In this document: positions 1 to 7,268 of the stretch, one piece after another
How the letters are laid out: every line of letters starts with the position of its first letter
How positions within the stretch are numbered: the stretch's first letter is position 1
DNA from: an uncultured Robinsoniella sp.
Lineage (GTDB): Bacteria; Bacillota; Clostridia; Lachnospirales; Lachnospiraceae
Direction of reading: 5' to 3'
DNA: 32,158 nucleotides
Assembly (NCBI GenBank): GCA_900540475.1
Contig: UQGG01000066.1
Span: 1 to 32,158, forward strand
Position numbers and translations under genes: made by a program
The notes under the pieces: generated by a model
Seen by the model: only the letters and a program-made list of their open reading frames with translations
The model's database searches: none
What the model was told of the DNA's origin: nothing

Positions 1-119
1 TCGGGAAGGTTAGAAAATGCCAGTTCTGCGTTAAGCCTTCCAAACACCTCTCCTGGTCCGCCCCCTTCTCTTTCCGTACACAACCGCTGTATACAAAGCG
101 TATTGACTCAGCAACCCCC
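1..119 (-). repeat. Left copy of a terminal inverted repeat
   Basis: The reverse complement of this segment aligns without gaps to 31981-32099 at the other end of the window. The best block is 1-35 against 32065-32099, with 33 of 35 bases identical. A second block at 91-100 matches 32000-32009 exactly at the same offset, and the part between is diverged. Read on the minus strand, both copies keep an open frame containing TLCI and, 18 codons later, LNAEL(A/V)FSNL. No gene is claimed. It is probably one member of a dispersed repeat family at which the assembly ended. Confidence 0.8.
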
Positions 120-280
120 CAATATAAACTGTCATCTGTATCACTACCGTTCCACAATCAAACAGATTATGACAAAACTGTAAGAATGTTCTCCTGTTTT
201 GTAAGGGTGTTGAAAGATTCTTATTTTATGATAACAGTAAGGTTTTCCGCGGGAAACGACAACAGAATGGAGCTGGCAAA
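120..280. other. Leader region of the first gene, with a small dyad
   Basis: No coding potential was found. A 7-bp inverted repeat, ACAAAAC at 172-178 and GTTTTGT at 196-202, lies about 80 bp before the first gene and could be a regulator site or a weak hairpin. A TTGAAA at 210-215 has no well-spaced -10 box, so no promoter is called. Confidence 0.35.
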
Positions 281-2233
281 ATGAAAACAATATGTGAGTC
301 AAAGAGAAAAATGATAAAGAGTGTAATCTTTGGTCTGGTATTTGCGGTCTTTGTTGAATGCTTTCTGGTCAATTATCGGACCTGGGAATCATTTTCCTTT
401 TCCCCCATAGAGGGGTATTTGGTGGACTATGGCAGCGGCAAAGAGTCCAGAGAACCGGGAAAAGTGCATTTTAGCAAGGAAGAAGCAGTAATAGAAATTA
501 CGGGTATAAATGAAGTGGTTCATAATTTATATCTGGATATTCAACCGGAAAAGAAAAGTATCAGGCAGTTGTCTATCCGGATATCGGCAGTGGATGATGG
601 GAATGAACTTTATTATCAGCTGCCCGAGCTTGTTATAAGTGCCAATAAAGGTAATTATGTGAAGTTAAACTTGAGCGGCAAAGCAAAAAAACTGAAGATT
701 GAAATAGAGGATTTAAAAGGGGAGAGCGTATGGATCAAACAGACCGGGCTGAATGCTCATAAGCCATTTTATGTGGATGTATCCCATATTGCCGGGATTT
801 TTGTACTATGGATGTTGGTATGTGGAATATTTCATATGCGGCATTTATTTAAAAATAAGTGCAATTTGAAGGACAAAAAGCAATACGTGATCTGTATGGC
901 GGTGATTGGAATTGAGCTGGCAGCAGTTCTTTCTTCATCGTTCAGCACTGCAAAATATGTGAATCCACCATGGGTTCATCACTATCAATATGAGAAGCTG
1001 GCACAGTCTTTGGCGAAGGGGCATTTTTATCTGGATATCGAACCATCCCGGGAACTGCAGGCTATGGATAATCCTTATGATAAAAATCTGCGCAAGGAGC
1101 TGAATGTTTCACATGAATGGGATACCGCCTATTACCAGGGAAAATATTATGTATATTTTGGAATTATGCCAGTGCTGGTTTTTTATCTGCCGTTCTATTT
1201 AATTACCGGTCATGGATTTCCTACCATAGCAGGAACCGTTATCTGTGAAGTATTTTTGATTCTGGGCATTTTATTGCTGCTGCTTGCGCTGGTAAAAAGA
1301 TATTTTCGTAAGACCACATTAGGTATATTCCTCATGCTTGATATTCTGCTGTTCTGCGCAAGCGGCATTCTGATTATAGCGGTATACCCCACGTTCTATG
1401 CACTTCCGATTATTATGGGATTATGCTTTGTGGTATGGGGATGGTATTTTTTACTATCGGGGCTAGGGCCGGACAGGGTACGCTTGAAGCGGGTATTTGC
1501 GGGATGCATCTGCCTGGCACTCACTGCCGGATGCCGCCCGCAGATGCTGGCAGCCTGTTTTCCAGGACTGTGCATTTTGATCCCGTATTTAAAAAAGATC
1601 TGGAAACTGGATCAAAGAACCTGCATAAAATACGCCGGTATCTGTCTTGTGCCGTTTATAGTGATTGGATTTGGGCTTATGTATTATAATTTTGCGAGGT
1701 TTGGTTCTCCCTTTGATTTTGGGGCAAATTATAATCTGACTACCAATGATATGACGAACAGAGGATTCCATCCGGACCGGTTTCCATTGGGAATCTATAT
1801 GTTTTTGTTTCAGCCGGTGAATTTTCAGGCACAGTTTCCGTTTATACAGAAGACAGATGTGGTTACTGCATATCAGGGAATTACTATTTTCGAAGGAATG
1901 TACGGAGGCATATTAATGCTGCATCCTTTTTTATGGATGAACCTGCTGCTTTTCAAAGTAAGAAAGGGATTGAAGAGAAAAGGCCTGCTGTTGTTTGCAG
2001 GGGTATCTCTTGGTGCAGGTATGATAATTATGTGCGCAGATGTGCAGATAGCGGGCATATTAATGCGCTATATGTGTGACTTTGGAATATTTTTAAGTAT
2101 ACCGGCTCTGCTGGTAATTCTGGAAGCCGTAAATGAAATCAGAGACAAACAATTTCTGGCATTTATCAGTGCCGGGACAGCAGTATTAACCGGAATCAGT
2201 GTACTGCTGGGTGCATTGTATCTCTGTAAATGA
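281..2233 (+). CDS. Polytopic membrane protein, probable GT-C-type glycosyltransferase
   Basis: This 650-residue protein has an N-terminal membrane segment (about residues 12-30) and a polar beta-rich stretch (about 35-165) likely outside the cell. Roughly ten more hydrophobic segments run from about 165 to the C terminus. This layout resembles lipid-sugar-dependent GT-C enzymes. A conserved-looking stretch near residues 280-310 (EWDTAYYQGKYYVYFG) opens a long membrane block, as a catalytic loop in such proteins would. The start is supported by GGAG at 269-272, eight bases upstream. A GT2 gene follows after 19 bp, the usual arrangement in which GT2 makes an undecaprenyl-phosphate sugar for a membrane transferase. 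No GtrA-type flippase gene is present. The acceptor and sugar are unknown. The transferase role is inferred from topology and neighbour, not from a recognised catalytic motif. Confidence 0.6.
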   Translation: MKTICESKRKMIKSVIFGLVFAVFVECFLVNYRTWESFSFSPIEGYLVDYGSGKESREPGKVHFSKEEAVIEITGINEVVHNLYLDIQPEKKSIRQLSIRISAVDDGNELYYQLPELVISANKGNYVKLNLSGKAKKLKIEIEDLKGESVWIKQTGLNAHKPFYVDVSHIAGIFVLWMLVCGIFHMRHLFKNKCNLKDKKQYVICMAVIGIELAAVLSSSFSTAKYVNPPWVHHYQYEKLAQSLAKGHFYLDIEPSRELQAMDNPYDKNLRKELNVSHEWDTAYYQGKYYVYFGIMPVLVFYLPFYLITGHGFPTIAGTVICEVFLILGILLLLLALVKRYFRKTTLGIFLMLDILLFCASGILIIAVYPTFYALPIIMGLCFVVWGWYFLLSGLGPDRVRLKRVFAGCICLALTAGCRPQMLAACFPGLCILIPYLKKIWKLDQRTCIKYAGICLVPFIVIGFGLMYYNFARFGSPFDFGANYNLTTNDMTNRGFHPDRFPLGIYMFLFQPVNFQAQFPFIQKTDVVTAYQGITIFEGMYGGILMLHPFLWMNLLLFKVRKGLKRKGLLLFAGVSLGAGMIIMCADVQIAGILMRYMCDFGIFLSIPALLVILEAVNEIRDKQFLAFISAGTAVLTGISVLLGALYLCK

Positions 2234-2252
2234 ATGTGAAAGAGGTGAGAAG

Positions 2253-3221
2253 ATGGATAAAATTGCAGTTTTAATACCATGCTACAATGAAAGTACTACG
2301 ATAGGAAAAGTGATCCGGGATTTTAAAAGAGCTTTGCCGGAGGCCGTGATCTATGTCTATGATAATAATTCCAGTGACGGAACGGATGAGGCCGCCAGAA
2401 GGGAAGGTGCGGTAGTCCGTTATGAGAAGAAACAGGGGAAGGGAGAGGTCATCCGTACCATGTTTCGTGATATTGATGCACATTGTTACCTGATGGTGGA
2501 TGGAGATGACACTTATCCTGCAGAGGATGCAGAGAAAATGTCAGACCTTGTGTTGGATAAAGGAATTGACATGGTAATCGGGGACAGGCTGTCTTCTACC
2601 TATTTTGAAGAGAATAAAAGGCTGTTCCACAATATGGGAAACAGAGTGGTTCGCAAGCTGATTAATCTGCTTTTTACCAATAATATACGGGATATTCTGA
2701 CGGGTTATCGGGCATTCAGCTATCGGTTTGCCAAGACATTTCCGGTATTGTCCAAAGGGTTTGAGATCGAAACAGAGATGACGATTCATGCGCTGGATAA
2801 AAATATGCATCTGGACAACGTGATTATTTCTTATAAGGACAGGCCTCAGGGAAGCGTTTCAAAACTGAATACCTTTTCCGATGGAATCAAGGTGTTGAAA
2901 ATGGTTGCAAAACTATACAGGCACTACCGCCCCTTTTCCTTTTTTCGCATTATTGCAGTAATTTTAATTCTGCTGTCGGCTGTCTTCTTCGTTCCGGTGT
3001 TGGGAGAATACTTCCGGACCGGTTTGGTAGAACGCTTTCCAACACTGATTATCTGCGGATTTCTTGTGGTGGCGGCGCTGCAGTCTTATTTCAGCGGTTT
3101 GATATTAAATGTAATCAGTACCAATCAGAAGCAGCAGTTTGAATTATCGCTGAATCAATTTGAAGAATACAAGTCCATGCAGGATAAAGAGGCTGGTGGA
3201 AATGAGCCAAAAACGGTGTAA
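2253..3221 (+). CDS. Family 2 glycosyltransferase, CsbB/GtrB/DPM1-like
   Basis: This 322-residue enzyme probably transfers a sugar from a nucleotide sugar to undecaprenyl phosphate on the inner membrane face. The GT-A fold shows LIPCYNE at 7-13, DNNSSDGT at 37-44, QGKG at 61-64 and the metal-binding DGDD at 83-86. Two C-terminal membrane segments (about 225-245 and 258-280) are typical of the CsbB/GtrB group. The start at 2253 is preferred over an earlier in-frame ATG at 2199 because AGAGGTGAG lies just upstream and the earlier start would overlap the preceding gene. It forms a two-gene operon with the membrane protein before it. In Bacillus, CsbB works with YfhO, and a YfhO homologue lies at 7265-9979. 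The sugar cannot be told from sequence. Confidence 0.88.
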   Translation: MDKIAVLIPCYNESTTIGKVIRDFKRALPEAVIYVYDNNSSDGTDEAARREGAVVRYEKKQGKGEVIRTMFRDIDAHCYLMVDGDDTYPAEDAEKMSDLVLDKGIDMVIGDRLSSTYFEENKRLFHNMGNRVVRKLINLLFTNNIRDILTGYRAFSYRFAKTFPVLSKGFEIETEMTIHALDKNMHLDNVIISYKDRPQGSVSKLNTFSDGIKVLKMVAKLYRHYRPFSFFRIIAVILILLSAVFFVPVLGEYFRTGLVERFPTLIICGFLVVAALQSYFSGLILNVISTNQKQQFELSLNQFEEYKSMQDKEAGGNEPKTV

Positions 3222-3239
3222 TGCTGTTTGTTTTTGAGC

Positions 3240-3268
3240 TTGCACATTTTTCAGGATGTTAGTATAAT
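3240..3268 (+). promoter_or_regulatory. Sigma-A-type promoter of the nucleotidyltransferase gene
   Basis: TTGCAC at 3240-3245 and TATAAT at 3263-3268 are separated by 17 bp. It lies between the GT2 stop and the nucleotidyltransferase start, so the latter is separately transcribed. Confidence 0.8.
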
Positions 3269-3324
3269 GTGTACAGAAAAGCGGAGTTGTACCGTTACGA
3301 TTACTACCGGAAAGGGAGCTGATT

Positions 3325-4113
3325 ATGTATAAGCATCATGAGGAATCTCTGAAAAATTTAGTGGACTATTTTAAGATAAAGGATGATGTAACAGCGATTG
3401 TCTTTGGCGGGTCCGTTGCCAAAGGAATGGAGCGTCCTGATTCGGATCTGGATGCCATGGTTATTCTGACGCCTCAGGGATATGAAGAGAAAAAGGCGGA
3501 AAACAGGCTGTGTGAGATTATTGACGGCAGATGTACATATGAGGGCGGCTATTTTGACATTAAGTATATGACCAAAGAATACTTAAAACAGGCAGCCCAA
3601 AGAGCAAATGAACCTACCAGAAATTCATTTATATGCGCGCGGGTGGTTTACAGTACGGACCCGGAAATCGAAGAAATTGTGGCAGAAATTCCCGTATTCC
3701 AGGAGCAGGAACAGGCAGAAAAAATGAAGTCTTTTTATAGCTGCATGAAATTGAGTTACGATTATTCCTGGCACGTCTGCAAGCCAGATGGTTATATGCG
3801 CCTGAAGGCGGCGGGTGATATTATTTACAGCTGCTATCGTATGATTCTCCAGGAGAATAAAGTGTTATTCCCTTGTAACAGACGATTAGAGGAGACGGTA
3901 CAGGCACAGGAAAATAAGCCCGATGGATTTGTGGAACTCTGCAGGAAGTTTGAAGAAGACCTGTCCAATGAAAACTGTGATAAGGTAGTAAATGCGTATC
4001 TCAATTGGAGCAAATATCCCCATGAAAAAGATTACAGCAAACTTTTCAGCCAGTATGTAAGTGATTTTGAACAGTGGTGGATCGAACCGCGGCCGTTGAT
4101 ATATGAATGGTAA
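3325..4113 (+). CDS. Nucleotidyltransferase-fold protein
   Basis: This 262-residue soluble protein begins with a Pol-beta-type nucleotidyltransferase domain. GGSVAKG at 28-34 followed by RPDSDLD at 37-43 gives the GS and metal-binding DxD signatures. The rest (about 110-262) is largely helical with many aromatic residues, as in aminoglycoside or other small-molecule nucleotidyltransferases. The substrate cannot be assigned. GGGAG precedes the start at suitable distance. It stands alone with a consensus promoter and a strong terminator shared with the opposing MATE gene. Antibiotic modification is one possibility but no resistance-family hallmark was recognised. There is no adjacent HEPN gene, so a MNT/HEPN toxin-antitoxin pair is not supported. 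Confidence 0.75.
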   Translation: MYKHHEESLKNLVDYFKIKDDVTAIVFGGSVAKGMERPDSDLDAMVILTPQGYEEKKAENRLCEIIDGRCTYEGGYFDIKYMTKEYLKQAAQRANEPTRNSFICARVVYSTDPEIEEIVAEIPVFQEQEQAEKMKSFYSCMKLSYDYSWHVCKPDGYMRLKAAGDIIYSCYRMILQENKVLFPCNRRLEETVQAQENKPDGFVELCRKFEEDLSNENCDKVVNAYLNWSKYPHEKDYSKLFSQYVSDFEQWWIEPRPLIYEW

Positions 4114-4119
4114 AATGAC

Positions 4120-4158
4120 AAACAGGCAGACACCATATGTACAGGTGTCTGCCTGTTT
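4120..4158. terminator. Bidirectional terminator between convergent genes
   Basis: A perfect 15-bp stem (arms 4120-4134 and 4144-4158) with a 9-base loop sits between the convergent nucleotidyltransferase and MATE genes. The arms begin with AAA and end with TTT, giving a short T run in both directions. The stop codon of the MATE gene overlaps the second arm. Confidence 0.85.
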
Positions 4159-5545
4159 AAGCGGAATCACTTTGTTCAAACTCTCTGGTAAGATTCTTCA
4201 GCCAGAGATATTTCTTATAATGTCTGTATACAAATGGCAGTTTCACCAGTTCATCCAGGCTGATGATAAAGTACACCCATCCCACAGGCAGGTTGAAAAT
4301 AAATGCGCACAAAAGTCCCAGGGGAACTGCGAAGAGCCACATATCAATGGTATCGCAGATGAAGCCAAATTTCGTATCCCCTCCGGCACAGAAAATACCT
4401 GCGATTATGGTGGAATTAATGGATTTCCCGATTACGTAATAGGAGCAGATATACAGCATCGTGCTTAAGTAGCCTCTAGCCAGTTCGGATAATGAAGCAA
4501 AATCCAGGATAAAGGGTCTGGCTGCTAATATAATTCCGCCGCCGATCACACCGGTAACCAGGGAAAGTTTACAAAGTCTGGCAGCATATAGTTTTGCCAG
4601 CTTTAAATCTTTTTTCCCCAGCTCAATTCCAAGCAGGATCGCACCGCCGCTGCTGACACCAATACACAGGGAGATGGCAAGATTTTTAACGATATTGGCA
4701 ATGGAATTTGCAGCTACCGCATCACTGCCAAGATGTCCCATGATTACAGAATACATGGTAAATCCACAGCCCCAGACCAGTTCATTTCCCAGCACAGGTG
4801 TGGAGTAATGCATGAAATCTTTGAACAGTTCCCAGTTATTTTTTATAATATATTTGATACGTATACGAACGTTGTCTTCTTTGGCAGATACGGCAATGCA
4901 CCAGATGAGTTCTACGGCACGGGATATGGTGGTAGCAGCTGCAACGCCTGCCACACCTGATTTGGGGGCGCCGAAAAGTCCAAAGACGAAGACGGCATTT
5001 AAAATAATATTCAGAATCATAGCAGTGGAACTGATGATGGTACTCAGCAATGCTTTACCGGTATTCTTCATAATGCAGAGATATATCTGGGAAACACTGG
5101 TAAACAGATATGATACACCCACGATTCTTAAATAAGGTATCCCTGTTGTGATTAAATCTGGATCGGAGGTAAAGATCATCATCAGCTGCCCTGTGAAAAA
5201 GATTGCTCCAACGGCAAATAAAACAGAGATGACAAGGGATAATTTAATGGAAATTCCCAGAACTTGTTCAACGACGGATTTATCTCCTTTGCCCCAATAC
5301 TGGGCAGCAAGGATGGTGGTTCCGATGGTAAGTCCCGCATAAAACAGACTTAGTACAAACTGAACCTGGCTTGCCAGAGAAACTGCAGAGAGAGCAGTCT
5401 GGCTTACCACACCCACCATTACAACGTCCGCTGCACTTACGGCAGCGGTCATCAGATTCTGGAATGCAATCGGCAATACGAGGGCTATGAGACTGCCATA
5501 GAATCCACCCTTTACCGGGATGATACTTTTTAAACTTTTCATCAT
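4157..5545 (-). CDS. MATE-family multidrug/Na+ or H+ antiporter
   Basis: This 462-residue integral membrane protein has about twelve hydrophobic segments in two similar halves, the MATE layout and usual length. The first helix region carries LPIAFQNLM and SAADVVMVG, typical of the family start, and the second half repeats the pattern near residues 250-300. Such proteins export cationic compounds using an ion gradient. It lies 7 bp after the hexapeptide acetyltransferase gene and is most likely co-transcribed with it. The exported compound is unknown. An acetyltransferase and an exporter together, divergent from an AraC-type activator, would fit a detoxification or export unit, but this is inference. 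Confidence 0.9.
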   Translation of the reverse strand: MMKSLKSIIPVKGGFYGSLIALVLPIAFQNLMTAAVSAADVVMVGVVSQTALSAVSLASQVQFVLSLFYAGLTIGTTILAAQYWGKGDKSVVEQVLGISIKLSLVISVLFAVGAIFFTGQLMMIFTSDPDLITTGIPYLRIVGVSYLFTSVSQIYLCIMKNTGKALLSTIISSTAMILNIILNAVFVFGLFGAPKSGVAGVAAATTISRAVELIWCIAVSAKEDNVRIRIKYIIKNNWELFKDFMHYSTPVLGNELVWGCGFTMYSVIMGHLGSDAVAANSIANIVKNLAISLCIGVSSGGAILLGIELGKKDLKLAKLYAARLCKLSLVTGVIGGGIILAARPFILDFASLSELARGYLSTMLYICSYYVIGKSINSTIIAGIFCAGGDTKFGFICDTIDMWLFAVPLGLLCAFIFNLPVGWVYFIISLDELVKLPFVYRHYKKYLWLKNLTREFEQSDSA

Positions 5546-5552
5546 TTCTCAA

Positions 5553-6176
5553 TCACTTTCCGGATATATTCGCCCATGCTTCCTCATCAAATTCTTTATC
5601 CTTGTAATAATATTTTCGGTCATTTTCGGTAATCTGTTTGATTGGCCTGCATGGATTTCCAACTGCCACCACATTAGCGGGAATATCTTTGGTTACGACA
5701 CTTCCGGCACCAATTACCACATTGTCTCCAATCGTTACACCGGGATTGATGACCACATTGCCGCCAATCCAGACATTGCTGCCAATGGTCACCTTTATAC
5801 CGTATTCATATGCTGAATTGCGGGAATCCGGATGAATCGGATGTCCGGCAGTGTAAATAGCAACGTTTGGTGCAAGCATGACGTTATCGCCAATGGTAAC
5901 CTTCGCTACATCAATGATGGTGCAGTTATAATTTGCAAAAAAATTGTCACCTACTTCAATATGGTTACCGTAATCACAATAAAAAGGTGGATTGATAAAT
6001 GCTCCTTTTCCTGATTTGCCAAGCAGCAGCTGCGTTAATTTCCCAAGGCCGTCAAAATCGGAACGATCCATAAAATTAAATTCCTGTAAAAGCTTTCTGG
6101 TTCTTTTTTGCTCCTCAAATACAGCATCGTCTGAAATATATGGCATTTCCCGGTCTCTTCTTTCAATGTTATCCAT
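5553..6176 (-). CDS. Left-handed beta-helix O-acetyltransferase (maltose/galactoside acetyltransferase type)
   Basis: This 207-residue protein moves acetyl from acetyl-CoA to a hydroxyl of a sugar or similar acceptor. Residues 10-55 match the MAA-type N-terminal helices. From about 65 to 185 there are hexapeptide repeats such as VTIGDN, VTIGSN and VTIGDN, ending in GAGSVVTKDIP and GNPCRPIK. The catalytic histidine corresponds to H112 in TAGHPIH. The length fits LacA/Maa proteins. AGGAGG stands just upstream of the start. A candidate promoter lies at 6200-6227. It is first in a two-gene operon with the MATE exporter. The true acceptor is unknown, as most family members are annotated by similarity only. 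Confidence 0.9.
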   Translation of the reverse strand: MDNIERRDREMPYISDDAVFEEQKRTRKLLQEFNFMDRSDFDGLGKLTQLLLGKSGKGAFINPPFYCDYGNHIEVGDNFFANYNCTIIDVAKVTIGDNVMLAPNVAIYTAGHPIHPDSRNSAYEYGIKVTIGSNVWIGGNVVINPGVTIGDNVVIGAGSVVTKDIPANVVAVGNPCRPIKQITENDRKYYYKDKEFDEEAWANISGK

Positions 6177-6199
6177 TTTGTTCCTCCTGATATTACCTT

Positions 6200-6227
6200 G
6201 TTATAAGTATTTTTTCATTCTTTTGAA
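6200..6227 (-). promoter_or_regulatory. Candidate promoter of the acetyltransferase-MATE operon
   Basis: On the minus strand, TTCAAA (6222-6227) and TATAAC (6200-6205) are separated by 16 bp, directly before the AGGAGG of the acetyltransferase. The remaining 140 bp up to the AraC gene are AT-rich and probably hold the divergent araC-type promoter, which could not be placed. Confidence 0.55.
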
Positions 6228-6368
6228 CTGTTCTTTTAACAGATCATATGGTATTATATTACTATTATTTGATTAGTTATATAGAGATAATGTCATTTTT
6301 TATAAATATATTCTCAGGAAATTTGGGATGCAATGCTGTACTAGACAAAGTGCGAAAGGAACATTCAT

Positions 6369-7268
6369 ATGGAAACTCCTATCATAAAAACGGATCACAC
6401 ACTGAAGCAGCTGGAGGAACATGGGACCTCGATCTATCCGATTCTGATCTCCTCCGGACTTACCCTTAACCTGGAAATGGGAATCGTCCCCTGGCATTGG
6501 CATAATGACTTTGAATTAACTTATGTTGAGTCCGGTCATTTTCACTTTTCGGTCAGTTCGGATACGTTCAGCCTGGGTCCGGGAGAGGCAATTTTTATTA
6601 ATTCCAGGGTTCTGCATCAGGTGAAACCCGCCCAAAAAGAAAATCCGGTATACTACAGTTATACTTTTGCACCGGAATTTATTTCAGAAACCATGCAAAG
6701 CTTAATCGCAGCCAAGTATATCATTCCCCTTATGCAGAACGGAGGTTTTCCCTATCACATTTTTAATAAATCCACACCTTGGGAACTGGACTGTCTGTCC
6801 CATATCGGTACGCTGAATCAGGCAGCGTCCTCCACCGGGTTCGAAAGGGAATTTTTAGTGCTGCATTCCCTGCAAAAGGTTTTTATTGATATGATACAGA
6901 ATCTTCCCGGCCTTTGCACGGCATCCCCGTCTCCGGTAGATTCCTCCAATTACAGTATTATGAAAATTATGCTGTATATAAAAAAGCATTATACCGAAAC
7001 AATTACGCTGGAAGATATGGCGAACGCTGCTAATATCAGCAAAAGCAGCTGCAACAGACTGTTTCACAGAATACTGAATATGACGCCGTTTGGCTATCTT
7101 CTGGAATTCAGGATCGACCAAAGCAAGAAATTATTGAAACAGGATACCAGGTCCATTACAGAAATAGCTTACGCCTGTGGATTCCATGACGTAAGCTACT
7201 ATTGTAAAGAATTTCGCAGGCAGAACGGAATCTCTCCGGAAAAATACCGAAAGAAAGACAGGGCTTAG
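6369..7268 (+). CDS. AraC-family transcriptional regulator with cupin sensor domain
   Basis: This 299-residue protein has an N-terminal cupin-like ligand domain (about 25-110; WHWHNDFEL near 38-46, PGEAIFIN near 75) and a C-terminal double helix-turn-helix (about 198-295). The second helix region shows SITEIAYACGF and the usual YCKEFRRQNGISPEKYR ending. Such regulators usually sense a sugar or small metabolite. AAGGAA lies upstream of the start. It is divergent from the acetyltransferase/MATE pair with 192 bp between, so that operon is the most likely target. Its 3' end overlaps the YfhO-family gene by 4 bp tail to tail, leaving no room for a separate terminator. Confidence 0.9.
   Translation: METPIIKTDHTLKQLEEHGTSIYPILISSGLTLNLEMGIVPWHWHNDFELTYVESGHFHFSVSSDTFSLGPGEAIFINSRVLHQVKPAQKENPVYYSYTFAPEFISETMQSLIAAKYIIPLMQNGGFPYHIFNKSTPWELDCLSHIGTLNQAASSTGFEREFLVLHSLQKVFIDMIQNLPGLCTASPSPVDSSNYSIMKIMLYIKKHYTETITLEDMANAANISKSSCNRLFHRILNMTPFGYLLEFRIDQSKKLLKQDTRSITEIAYACGFHDVSYYCKEFRRQNGISPEKYRKKDRA

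Noticed and set aside
3325..4113. MNT/HEPN toxin-antitoxin module
   Set aside because: The nucleotidyltransferase is longer than typical MNT antitoxins and has no adjacent HEPN gene.
4103..4468. Plus-strand reading frame of 121 codons over the 3' end of the MATE gene
   Set aside because: It is antisense to a clear membrane-protein gene, begins in the terminator region and has no family resemblance.
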